Source of the DNA: Ignavibacteriales bacterium | GTDB taxonomy: Bacteria; Bacteroidota; Ignavibacteria; UBA10030; SZUA-254 | DNA: 64,000 nucleotides | NCBI GenBank assembly: GCA_016214905.1 | Contig: JACRMQ010000006.1 | Location: 62,001 to 126,000 of the forward strand | Direction: 5' to 3' | Shown: positions 43,939 through 52,086 of the stretch, piece after piece | How the letters are laid out: each line of letters begins with the position of its first letter | Numbering within the stretch: the stretch's first letter is position 1 | Translations under genes and position numbers: made by a program | The notes under the pieces: model-generated | Seen by the model: only the letters and a program-made list of their open reading frames with translations | Database searches by the model: none | Told to the model about the DNA's origin: nothing

Positions 43939-45095
43939 AGAGTATTTTCCTATATTCACCATATTGGGGAACGTTTGGCGGAGGGGAGAAATATCTTCTC
44001 GGTATCGCTGAAGCGTTATCGGAGAATCCCGTGCATGATGCCACGATTGTTTCCTCGGATGCGTCGATCAGTAAGATGCAACTGGAAAAATTCTCTCATA
44101 TCGATCTCTCAAAGGTACACTTTAAGCATGCAGCCAGAATGAGTGATGTTCCGGAAGTGGTTGGTGATGCCGACTGTTTTATATTTCAGTCGAATGTAAG
44201 AAAGATTGTCACAAGAGCGCGTTCACACGTCCAAATCATCCAAATCCCGTATAGGGAAATTACACCGCTTTCGGTCGCAACGAAAGTATGCCGGGGTCAG
44301 ATACGAGAGGGCGGAAAAGATATTCTCCGGTTGCGGTTGATGTCGTTTGCCCGGAGACAGGCGTCTGTTGTGCTGGTATACTCTCAGTTTGTTCAAGATA
44401 TCCTGAAGAGGAATTATGATATCGAGAGCTGTATTCTTTATCCACCCATTCAGGATTTGTATGAACCGGGTATATCCAAGAAAAATATTATCCTGAGTGT
44501 GGGACGATTCTTCAAAGGGTTGTATAATAATAAACGGTATGATGTGTTAACGGCTGCATTCCGAATGTTGTACGACGCCGGTCTACACGACTGGGAATAT
44601 CATCTGGTCGGAAGTGCCTCAACTGATAGCGATTCGAGGGAGATGATTCGTCAATTGGAAGTAGATAATAAAAATTATCCGGTTATATTCCACGTCAATG
44701 AATCGTTTGATACAATGCGGCGGATGTATAATGAAGCAACGATATTCTGGCATGGCGCGGGGTACGGAATTGACGAGGAGCGGAATCCTGAAAACGCCGA
44801 ACATTTCGGAATGACCACCGTTGAGGCAATGTCTGCGCGGTGTATTCCGGTCGTTATTGCAAAGGGAGGACAGCGGGAAATTATCACACATGGAATGAAT
44901 GGATTTTTGTGGGATACAATTGATGATTTGATGAAATTATCGACCAGGATTATCCATGGGGAGGTTGACATCAGTGTAGGAGAACGTGCACGTAATCGCT
45001 TTCATGATTTTGTATACCCCGTGTTCAGAAAACGGGTGAATGAAATTATTACGATCGAGAATTTAAAAAAAAGGAATATCAATGAAATTATTTGA
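43935..45095 (+). CDS. Family 4 glycosyltransferase
   Basis: 386 residues, GT-B fold. It begins SIFLYSPYWGTFGGGEKYLLGIAEAL; the Gly-rich loop after the first strand is typical of GT4. The donor domain shows IILSVGRFFKGLYNNKRY, FWHGAGYG and the E-x7-E site EHFGMTTVEA. It is closest in style to mannosyl- or glucosyltransferases of O-antigen loci. Upstream it overlaps the flippase by four bases and downstream a methyltransferase by 14 bases, so all three are co-translated. Confidence 0.88.
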   Translation: MKSIFLYSPYWGTFGGGEKYLLGIAEALSENPVHDATIVSSDASISKMQLEKFSHIDLSKVHFKHAARMSDVPEVVGDADCFIFQSNVRKIVTRARSHVQIIQIPYREITPLSVATKVCRGQIREGGKDILRLRLMSFARRQASVVLVYSQFVQDILKRNYDIESCILYPPIQDLYEPGISKKNIILSVGRFFKGLYNNKRYDVLTAAFRMLYDAGLHDWEYHLVGSASTDSDSREMIRQLEVDNKNYPVIFHVNESFDTMRRMYNEATIFWHGAGYGIDEERNPENAEHFGMTTVEAMSARCIPVVIAKGGQREIITHGMNGFLWDTIDDLMKLSTRIIHGEVDISVGERARNRFHDFVYPVFRKRVNEIITIENLKKRNINEII

Positions 45096-45672
45096 CAGAG
45101 GATTTAAGACTAAAGAAACACTCCGGGATATACCATTCGCACATGAAGTAATTTTTTCACCCGATCTAAATCAAAGGAACCGTTTAAAACACTATCTGAA
45201 AATGATAGAAAAAATTAGTGAACCATGTCTTGATATCAGCGATCCTAATTGGATAGGCGAACAAATTTCAAAACAACACAACATCAAAATCGAGAATACA
45301 TTAAAATCTGATTTTAATGATTCTATCAAGACTAAAAGTGAAAAATACGAAACGATTCTATGTTTTGAAGTCTTGGAACATGTTATGAATCCGTCTCACT
45401 TTTTAAAAGAAATTCACAAATTGTTGACTCCCAGCGGTGTATTATATCTTTCGACGCCGAAACTCGCAGTTATCCCCATATATCAAACCGATGCTCACTT
45501 TATCGAATATAAAGAGCATGGTCTATCTCGAATGTTTGATTATTGCGGTTTCAAAATAGTAAACTCGGAGATATTCAGTCCATTTCCTGCTTGGTGGGCA
45601 GTAACAGGTTTTCGGCCTTTTTTCAGAACGGCTTTTCATAGAATTCAACTTTATAAACTTGTGAAGGTTTAA
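45082..45672 (+). CDS. Class I SAM-dependent methyltransferase (Methyltransf_11-like)
   Basis: 196 residues, short for the family. The usual Gly-rich motif I is replaced by CLDISDPNWIGEQ, but the later block is clear: YETILCFEVLEHVMNPSHFL and LLTPSGVLYLSTPK. It may methylate a sugar of the glycan made by this cluster. It is the last gene of the plus-strand run and is followed by a strong terminator. Confidence 0.8.
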   Translation: MKLFDRGFKTKETLRDIPFAHEVIFSPDLNQRNRLKHYLKMIEKISEPCLDISDPNWIGEQISKQHNIKIENTLKSDFNDSIKTKSEKYETILCFEVLEHVMNPSHFLKEIHKLLTPSGVLYLSTPKLAVIPIYQTDAHFIEYKEHGLSRMFDYCGFKIVNSEIFSPFPAWWAVTGFRPFFRTAFHRIQLYKLVKV

Positions 45673-45711
45673 ATTTATTTTATCACCTGCCACGAGCTTG
45701 CTTGTAAAATA

Positions 45712-45743
45712 AAACCGCCGGTGCATTGACCGGCGGTTTGTTT
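45712..45743. terminator. Bidirectional Rho-independent terminator at the end of the polysaccharide cluster
   Basis: Perfect 11-base stem AAACCGCCGGT (45712-45722) / ACCGGCGGTTT (45729-45739) with GTTTG after it on the plus strand and TATTTTACAAG on the minus strand. It separates convergent genes. Confidence 0.85.
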
Positions 45744-45771
45744 GTAGTTCAGAATTAAATAGTTTAGAATA

Positions 45772-46701
45772 TCATTTTACCAATAACATTTTTTTGACAT
45801 CGGTAAATTTATCGGTTTGTAATCGATAAAAATAAAAACCGGATGGCAGGTCTTCTCCATTGAATGTGATTTCTTTATACCCTGCCGATTGATATTCATT
45901 AACAATAGTTTTAATCTCCTCACCTAAAACATTGAATATTTTAAAGGATACCCTTGTATCTTCCGGTATTTGATATTTTATTTTTGTTATTGGATTGAAC
46001 GGGTTTGGATAGTTTTGTTGAAGACGAAATGTGGTTGGGGTTGTGTTCTCAATTGTTTTTACAGATGTATTTATTATACCGGAAATAACTATATCATCAA
46101 AAGCAGTTAAATCGGTTTCTCCATTAGCACCAATCTCTATGTATCCATCCTGTCTCCAATCAGGTGAAATGATAACGTTATGAATGAGCTCATTGTTGAC
46201 ATAGATTTTTGCACTATCACCAGAGTCAACTATCTTTATTGTATTCATACTATCGCGAAGATACTGCCCGACAAACTTTCTTTCTTGTCGGAGAATAGAG
46301 CCGTTATGATATTGGTGATCGTATCCAGACCAAACAGCTTCATCATAATCTAAATATTCTGCTGAAGAACCTGCCGATCCAATAAGAACTGCTTTCCCAC
46401 TATAAGCATTAGTTGATCCCCGCCATAGAAAAACCCACCACCCTTGGGCTTTAAATTCGTATGTCCCAGTACCGTTTGTAAAGCCATCGTTGTAATAAAA
46501 AACAAAACCTGGTGTAGTGCGTTTAAATTGTCCATCAACAACCTCAAAAACACCACCACCTCGGTAATCTTGTGTATGATGCCAGTTACCTGATGATGTA
46601 ACACTATCAAAGTGGTCTTCAAATGTAAACAAGCTTTGACTGAGTGAAAGACTCGCAAAAAGAAAAAGGATACCGAATATACAAAAAATCCGGATTACCA
46701 T
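45772..46701 (-). CDS. Secreted LamG-like beta-sandwich protein with type IX sorting domain
   Basis: 309 residues from ATG 46701, which has AGGAG five bases upstream and begins a clean signal peptide (MVIRIFCIFGILFLFASLSLS); the frame is open further up to 46779. The main domain (about 25-205) is a beta-sandwich of concanavalin/LamG style: WHHTQDYRGGG, GTGTYEFKAQG, YSGKAVLIG, NGSILRQE, DGYIEIGANG. The C-terminal 85 residues are a type IX sorting domain (NYPNPFNPITKIKY; SGFYFYRL). The middle domain is clearly related to that of the divergent lipoprotein at 47131. It is probably a surface glycan-binding protein (inference). Confidence 0.85.
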   Translation of the reverse strand: MVIRIFCIFGILFLFASLSLSQSLFTFEDHFDSVTSSGNWHHTQDYRGGGVFEVVDGQFKRTTPGFVFYYNDGFTNGTGTYEFKAQGWWVFLWRGSTNAYSGKAVLIGSAGSSAEYLDYDEAVWSGYDHQYHNGSILRQERKFVGQYLRDSMNTIKIVDSGDSAKIYVNNELIHNVIISPDWRQDGYIEIGANGETDLTAFDDIVISGIINTSVKTIENTTPTTFRLQQNYPNPFNPITKIKYQIPEDTRVSFKIFNVLGEEIKTIVNEYQSAGYKEITFNGEDLPSGFYFYRLQTDKFTDVKKMLLVK

Positions 46702-47130
46702 ATTAGCTCCTATGAATGATTTTATAAAGTTTATAAGTTGTTTTCCCAAAATGATAAATCTCCTAATAAAAGTACTCAATTTAAACGATTATGTCAATAG
46801 GGAAATTCCTGATAAGATCTTTAGAAATACTAAGATATACAAAATCTACCATGCAAGCGCACTCGATAATCAGATGTAACACAAGTGCAGAGAAAGAGGA
46901 TTTAAGCAAACGTTTTTGTATTGACTATTATTGAATAAATCAGTAATTTATTCTTGAATTAACTGATTAAAACATTGAGCTAACTGAAAGATCGATTGGA
47001 AGGGTGATTATTTTTAATCGAACCAAAATAATTTCGAATGGTTTTGATTATATCAGATCAAATACTTTTCTTTTCAAACAATCATTTAGAAATCTCAAAA
47101 CATAATATATTTTTTATCCAAGGAGGATCT
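46702..47130. other. Divergent intergenic region of about 430 bases
   Basis: Lies between two divergently transcribed genes with related products, so it should hold both promoters. It is AT-rich with no gene. TCGATT/AATCGA pairs occur around 46991-47020, but I cannot single out a promoter or operator. Confidence 0.55.
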
Positions 47131-48102
47131 ATGCTTTCCTATAGGTTTATTTTATTTATTTTATTTGTTTCTCTTTTCTCAAGTTGTAGCAAAAATGAAG
47201 AGACAATAATTGGCCCTGGAGTTGACAAGCTTGGTAAAGTAGCTTTCAGTTTAAGCGACATTCCCAACGGTATAAAATCGATTCGAGCATGTATAACTCG
47301 CACGGGATTTGAGAGTGATACGATATTTTTATCGATCTCTGATACGGGTATTTCTGCTAATGGAAAGTTTGAAAATATTATCGTAGGCCGATGGCATTTG
47401 TTGATAGATGCATTTGATAGCTCGGATATCATTTGTTACTATGGTGAAGCTGATTTAGATGTTATAGAAGGCCAGACAACACTGATTGAACTTAATATGG
47501 TTGCAATTACTGGTGATATCGAGATTAAAGCAATTTGGCCAAGTAACACAATTTTTCCCAATAATTTGCTTTGGGAATGGACGCGCGATGCAAGGGGTGG
47601 CGGGTCGCAAGATAAGATTTTATTTCAGAACAATATAATATCTATTTCCCCGGTTAATCATGTCCACTTTATAAACAAGACAGTCAACCAAGGAGAGGGT
47701 GCGTATAGTTTCAAATTTAAAGGGGACAATTTTAAATTTGCTTGGAGAATTTCACCTCAAGACTCATTACTCGGTAAAGCATTGATCCTGCAATGGGTTT
47801 ATCCGAGTACGTTCATTCTTGCACATATAAATTGGAATGGTTTTTACTATGGGTGGCCTAATGGCTCATATTTTTACAATCAAGTTAGTCTCCCAATCGA
47901 CACAACAATATGGCATTCAATAGAAATTCAGGACAAAAATAATACATTAAAAATATTTTATGATGGTTCTGAAATTGACATATTTACCGGGCAACACCCC
48001 GCAACCGAATTTCTTGCCGATGTTCAAAAAGGGTATATAGGAATCGGAAATGAGAATATGTCAACAATTCAATACAAAGATTTTCGAGTCATGGTTAAAT
48101 AA
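47131..48102 (+). CDS. Lipoprotein with LamG-like beta-sandwich domain
   Basis: 323 residues from ATG 47131, which is preceded by AAGGAGGA; the frame extends to 47038 but without a ribosome site. Signal peptide MLSYRFILFILFVSLFSSC with a lipobox ending at Cys19 predicts a lipid-anchored envelope protein. An N-terminal beta domain (about 35-135) precedes a LamG-like domain (about 140-323) with WTRDARGGG, GEGAYSFKFKG, LLGKALIL, NGSYFYNQ, KGYIGIGNEN. The same order of motifs occurs in the divergent type IX protein. The two may bind the same ligand from different anchors (inference). Confidence 0.82.
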   Translation: MLSYRFILFILFVSLFSSCSKNEETIIGPGVDKLGKVAFSLSDIPNGIKSIRACITRTGFESDTIFLSISDTGISANGKFENIIVGRWHLLIDAFDSSDIICYYGEADLDVIEGQTTLIELNMVAITGDIEIKAIWPSNTIFPNNLLWEWTRDARGGGSQDKILFQNNIISISPVNHVHFINKTVNQGEGAYSFKFKGDNFKFAWRISPQDSLLGKALILQWVYPSTFILAHINWNGFYYGWPNGSYFYNQVSLPIDTTIWHSIEIQDKNNTLKIFYDGSEIDIFTGQHPATEFLADVQKGYIGIGNENMSTIQYKDFRVMVK

Positions 48103-48128
48103 ATATTTTCCGATCAGATACAGTTTGA

Positions 48129-48158
48129 AGGGGTGTCATTCGGCACCCTTGTTAATTC
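48129..48158 (+). terminator. Probable Rho-independent terminator of the lipoprotein gene
   Basis: AGGGGTG (48129-48135) pairs with CACCCTT (48144-48150) with one G-T wobble, followed by a T-rich run. Confidence 0.55.
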
Positions 48159-48220
48159 TTTCCCTTTTTTTCCGTATATTCATTCCTGTCAATGGAAAAC
48201 AATAACGATTGAAAGTCTAT

Positions 48221-50779
48221 ATGTCAACCAAATCTAAATTATCAAGCACAAAAAGTTCGTTTAATTTAAAACCGACATGGTTCGATAATCTTTCTTCTGT
48301 GAAAAAAGATATATTCAGTATAGCTGTTCTTTTTGTACTGCTGTATATTCTTTTCTTCAAGATTATTACATCTGATATGATGTTCGCAGATTCTGGTGAT
48401 ACTGCTTCGGTCCGTAGCTGGGATAAGGCGATGGAACATATCAGAACTACAGAAAAAGTAGACCCGTTCTGGATACCGTACATCTTCAGTGGTTTGCCGG
48501 TTGCAAGCGCAATGATTTTTTCCCGCGATCTCAACTATCCCGAAATCATTTTACTATTTATTGGTAAACCTCTTTTCTTCGGTGGTGAGATGTCGTGGTT
48601 TATTCTTCACTATTTCCTAATGGGTATATTCACCTACTTCCTTGCGCGTCAATTGAAATTTCTCCACCTTCCATCCCTATTCGCTGCGATAACTATGATG
48701 CTGAATCCGTACGCAATCGGTTTGGCACAATCGGGACACGGATCTAAGATGATGACACTGACTTTCGTACCATTGGTGTTTCTTTTAGCTGTTTCGTTAT
48801 TTCAGCGTAGAGATATCCTAAGTCTTGGTTTGCTCGGTGCTGCCACCGGTACAATGCTTCTGAATAAACATCCCCAGATTGCATTATACGGATTACTTTT
48901 AATTGGGATTTATTTTCTATACGAATCCATACTCGACATTAAAACACAACCAGTGATTGTTGCAAAAAGATTCGCCTTATTTGCAGCCGCTATGGCGATC
49001 GGTTTCGCGATATTCACGTATCAATATTTCCCCACCGAGCAGTACAAACCACATTCAATCCGAGGCAGTTTAACTTATGAATATGCCACAAGCTGGTCTA
49101 ACCATCCGTTAGAGATGCTCACATTTATTCACCCGTCATTTTTCGGTTTCTCAAATAATTATATCACGGAGATCCAGGGGGCAGAGCAGGCTTTGCCGCT
49201 TTACTGGGGTTGGATGCCGTTTGTGGAAGGACCTGTTTATGTCGGCATTATACCTGCGTTGCTTATGGTGTTCGCGTTTATATATAAGCGAAACCGCCTC
49301 ACATGGTTCTTGACAATTTTCACCATTTTCATTTTATTCCTATCGTTCGGAAATCATTTGGGTCTTATCTACAATCTATTTTTTGATTATCTACCTTACT
49401 TCAATTCGTTACGCGCGCCTGCCATGATTCTATCGCTGGTTTCACTGACGTGCGGGTTGATTGCGGCTTTCGGTGTTTCATTTTTAATGGAATTGCACCA
49501 GCGTGGCAAAGAAATCGATCTTGAAAAAATAAATAAAAATATTCTTAAGTGGATAGCAATCATCGGTGCTGTGATCGTATTCTCACTAGTGGGTAAATCT
49601 TTTCTCCAAAGTTTTCTATCGGATTTTATGTTCTCCAAAGAAGGGGAGTTGAGGGAATTTATCCAGCAAGCCGGACAACAAGGTGCTCTGCAATATCAAA
49701 CACTCCTTAAAGAAAAACGTTTTGATGTATTTTGGGGTGACATGATAAAAATGTTTGTCCTCTCAGGTGCATTGCTGGGATTAATTTATTTTTATATCAA
49801 GGGAAGGAAATCGCCGACACTTGCCGCCGCCGGAATGATTTTACTTGTGACTGTTGATCTGGCAGCGGTGGATGTTAAATTTGTCAATCCCCGTCCGAGA
49901 ACATCCTTCGAAGAACCACAAGCAGACGCGACTGTACAGTATCTGAATAATGATTCCTCGCTTTATAGGATATTCCCTCTCGGACGCGATGGGTCCGGTC
50001 AGGATTTATTTCAAAATAATTCTTTCATGTATCATCAACTATCATCCATTGGGGGTTACAGCCCGGCGAAAATCAGAATATATCAAGATCTGATTGAGTC
50101 AGCCCTTTATAACGGAGCCGATCCGCAATTTCCAATCAATATGAACGTTGTAAATATGCTTAACGTAAAATACCTTATAGCGCCCGGTCAATTACCCGCA
50201 AATAAGTTCCAGATGGTAAACTTCGATCAGACGAAGAAAATGTTAACTTACATAAATCCGGGTTGCTTACCGAGAGCTTGGTTTGTTGATACCGCGATTG
50301 TCGCATCATCCAAAAATGCAGTTTTTCTCCATCTTAACTCACCCGATTGGAATCCACACAAAACAGCAATTCTTGAAACTGCGCTTCCATCCGCAATCTT
50401 AAAATCTGATTCAACGAGGGTATCTGACATTCAATATCAATCCCAAAAACTGAGCATGAAAGTATTTACTGCTCAAAGCGCACTGTTGGTGGTGAGCGAA
50501 ATATATTATCCTCCGGGGTGGAAAGCATTTATTGACGGGAATACTGTGGAGATTTATAAAACGAATTATGTTTTGCGTTCACTTATTATACCTGCAGGTG
50601 AGCACACAGTAGAGTTCCGGTTCGATGCTTCTATTTATGAAACCGGTTTAGCAATTACGAATGCCGGTTGGGGCATCAGCCTGTTGTTGGTTTTAGTAGG
50701 GTTGATCCAGATTCCGGCAATTAAAAAGCGAATCGGATTAGGAAAGAAAATACAGATTACCGATAATAAATCTGTTTGA
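48221..50779 (+). CDS. Large YfhO-family multi-spanning membrane protein
   Basis: 852 residues from ATG 48221; the frame also opens at TTG 48209. The first helix (about 32-52) is followed by the periplasmic loop MFADSGDTASVRSWDKAM and FWIPYIFSGLPVASAM. Some 12 further helices reach about residue 570, then a soluble C-terminal domain (RIFPLGRDGSGQDLFQN; VVSEIYYPPGWKAFIDG) and a last helix. This order matches the YfhO family and the protein at 31084. It probably is a GT-C-type transferase using lipid-linked sugars. Such large YfhO-like proteins are common in Bacteroidota but uncharacterised there. It stands alone, with a terminator shared with rpsU. Confidence 0.86.
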   Translation: MSTKSKLSSTKSSFNLKPTWFDNLSSVKKDIFSIAVLFVLLYILFFKIITSDMMFADSGDTASVRSWDKAMEHIRTTEKVDPFWIPYIFSGLPVASAMIFSRDLNYPEIILLFIGKPLFFGGEMSWFILHYFLMGIFTYFLARQLKFLHLPSLFAAITMMLNPYAIGLAQSGHGSKMMTLTFVPLVFLLAVSLFQRRDILSLGLLGAATGTMLLNKHPQIALYGLLLIGIYFLYESILDIKTQPVIVAKRFALFAAAMAIGFAIFTYQYFPTEQYKPHSIRGSLTYEYATSWSNHPLEMLTFIHPSFFGFSNNYITEIQGAEQALPLYWGWMPFVEGPVYVGIIPALLMVFAFIYKRNRLTWFLTIFTIFILFLSFGNHLGLIYNLFFDYLPYFNSLRAPAMILSLVSLTCGLIAAFGVSFLMELHQRGKEIDLEKINKNILKWIAIIGAVIVFSLVGKSFLQSFLSDFMFSKEGELREFIQQAGQQGALQYQTLLKEKRFDVFWGDMIKMFVLSGALLGLIYFYIKGRKSPTLAAAGMILLVTVDLAAVDVKFVNPRPRTSFEEPQADATVQYLNNDSSLYRIFPLGRDGSGQDLFQNNSFMYHQLSSIGGYSPAKIRIYQDLIESALYNGADPQFPINMNVVNMLNVKYLIAPGQLPANKFQMVNFDQTKKMLTYINPGCLPRAWFVDTAIVASSKNAVFLHLNSPDWNPHKTAILETALPSAILKSDSTRVSDIQYQSQKLSMKVFTAQSALLVVSEIYYPPGWKAFIDGNTVEIYKTNYVLRSLIIPAGEHTVEFRFDASIYETGLAITNAGWGISLLLVLVGLIQIPAIKKRIGLGKKIQITDNKSV

Positions 50780-50806
50780 GAAAAGTTTATTAGAATGGGG
50801 AATAAA

Positions 50807-50838
50807 AAAGGGTCGGTAGCAATACCGGCCCTTTAATT
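50807..50838. terminator. Bidirectional terminator between the YfhO-like gene and rpsU
   Basis: Perfect 12-base stem with one G-T type exchange: AAAGGGTCGGTA (50807-50818) / TACCGGCCCTTT (50823-50834), T-rich on both strands, with convergent genes on each side. Confidence 0.85.
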
Positions 50839-50856
50839 ATTCTGTGCAAACGGATT

Positions 50857-51051
50857 TTACATCTCTTCCATATTTGTGCGATAGGCACGGCGCACGGCTT
50901 TAATTTTCTCCATGCGTTTCTTCACGGAAGGTTTGGTGAAGTATGAACGTTTCTTCACTTCTTTCAGGATACCTGAGCGTTCATATTTCTTTTTGAATCT
51001 TCGGATCGCACGGTCAATGTTTTCATTTTCATTTACAACAATACCGACCAT
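50857..51051 (-). CDS. rpsU: 30S ribosomal protein S21
   Basis: 64 residues from ATG 51051; an in-frame GTG at 51060 is part of the strong ribosome site GGAAGGAGGTG and is rejected. Sequence features of S21 are present: VGIVVNENENIDRAIRRFKKK, YERSGILKEVKKR and a basic C-terminus. It is part of the small ribosomal subunit platform near the 3' end of 16S rRNA. It forms a pair with the zinc-ribbon gene upstream (51088-51480) with a gap of 36 bases. Confidence 0.95.
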   Translation of the reverse strand: MVGIVVNENENIDRAIRRFKKKYERSGILKEVKKRSYFTKPSVKKRMEKIKAVRRAYRTNMEEM

Positions 51052-51087
51052 TCGATTCACCTCCTTCCGATCTTAGTAACAAACGAA

Positions 51088-51480
51088 TTACGATACAATT
51101 TCGCTTTCTACCGGTTCTTCCGGCTTTAAATTTTCGATCAGCCGCCGCTGACCCGCGATTTCGAACGACACTACAATTGCTTGATTGCCGTCCGACATTT
51201 TTATTTTAGATAGAACTTTTCCTACTTCATTCCATTCTTGATGAAATATCGATTCACCAATATGGAATGATTGCCATGGATTGTACACCCTTGCTTGTGA
51301 AGGCTCGAGTTCAGCTTGCGCTTTATCAACAGACTCTTCTTCTAACAAAGCTGCATGATGACACCGTGTACAACGGAACCAAGTTTTACCTTGAATTCCT
51401 TCCATTGTACCAACCTGCACCATCCGTGTTTCTTTGTTGCAATATGCACAGAAACGTCCAGAATATTTTGTACGTCCCAT
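51088..51480 (-). CDS. Zinc-ribbon protein with CarD-like/Tudor-type C-terminal domain
   Basis: 130 residues. The N-terminal zinc ribbon has C11-x2-C14 (FCAYCNKET) and a second C-x2-C (FRCTRCHHA). After an acidic linker, residues about 65-120 read YNPWQSFHIGESIFHQEW, then GKVLSKIKM and VVSFEIAGQRRLIENL. This resembles the small SH3/Tudor-like fold of CarD-type RNA-polymerase-binding proteins (pattern H-x-xx-x-G-V...V-F-x-G-x-R-x-L). A transcription or translation role is inferred from this and the link to rpsU. I do not recognise an exact family. Confidence 0.72.
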   Translation of the reverse strand: MGRTKYSGRFCAYCNKETRMVQVGTMEGIQGKTWFRCTRCHHAALLEEESVDKAQAELEPSQARVYNPWQSFHIGESIFHQEWNEVGKVLSKIKMSDGNQAIVVSFEIAGQRRLIENLKPEEPVESEIVS

Positions 51481-51718
51481 TCGTACTCCCCAATTGGTTC
51501 ATTGGAAAATTAGTTAACTTCTGAGATGTACCGAAGATATGAACGAGGTTTCTATTACACGTTCCCAAGATTCAGTTACCGAACACCTACATCACAGCAT
51601 ATACAATATATGAAATTCTTTCAAATGAGTCAATTATAAAGATTTTTGATTATTTTTCTTTGAAATTTGACAAAATAGTGATATATTTATCAAGATTTAT
51701 AAACGTTTTGTTATTTAA

Positions 51719-51792
51719 GGGCCCTTAGCTCAGTTGGTTAGAGCAGCAGACTCATAATCTGCGGGTCGTAGGTTCAAGTCCTACAGGGCCCA
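51719..51792 (+). tRNA. tRNA with CAU anticodon (tRNA-Ile2 or elongator tRNA-Met)
   Basis: A complete cloverleaf: acceptor GGGCCCT (51719-51725) / AGGGCCC (51785-51791), D-arm AGCTCAG, anticodon loop CTCATAA, T-loop GGTTCAAGTCC and discriminator A at 51792; CCA is not encoded. The initiator features (C1-A72 mismatch, GGG/CCC anticodon stem) are absent. The acceptor and T-arm resemble E. coli tRNA-Ile2, whose CAU is changed to lysidine-AU by TilS, so I lean to Ile2; elongator Met cannot be excluded. A TTGACA lies 46 bases upstream (51667-51672), but no clear matching -10 element is seen. Confidence 0.93.
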
Positions 51793-51793
51793 C

Positions 51794-51833
51794 AAACCAC
51801 AAGTATCATCCAGATGTTTGTGGTTTTTATTTT
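51794..51833 (+). terminator. Terminator after the tRNA gene
   Basis: AAACCACAA (51794-51802) pairs with TTGTGGTTT (51818-51826), followed by TTATTTTA. Confidence 0.75.
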
Positions 51834-51853
51834 ACTAATTTAAAGTGATAATA

Positions 51854-52051
51854 ATGAATCAAAATGTTGAACCAGATCTGCAACAGAAAAACAGCACCGC
51901 AATGATTAGGGGTGTCGCCCTTGGTGTTGCCCTGTCGGGTGCAATCGGTGTGGCACTTGGTGATCTTCTTCTCGGACTTTCAATAGGAATTCCAATCGGA
52001 ATCGCTCTGGGGATCTCTTTCAAGAGAAAAGAAAATAATAAAAAATGTTGA
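51854..52051 (+). CDS. Small Gly-rich membrane protein
   Basis: 65 residues from ATG 51854; the frame also opens at GTG 51845. Two hydrophobic Gly/Ala segments (about 19-35, GVALGVALSGAIGVALG, and 38-55, LLLGLSIGIPIGIALGI) resemble a glycine zipper, with a charged tail KRKENNKK. No family is recognised. No strong ribosome site is visible. It could be a small membrane peptide downstream of the tRNA. Coding is likely because hydrophobic segments and tail are well shaped, but this remains uncertain. Confidence 0.55.
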   Translation: MNQNVEPDLQQKNSTAMIRGVALGVALSGAIGVALGDLLLGLSIGIPIGIALGISFKRKENNKKC

Positions 52052-52086
52052 TCTCTATAACTTGCATTTAGCCGAACTTAATTAAT

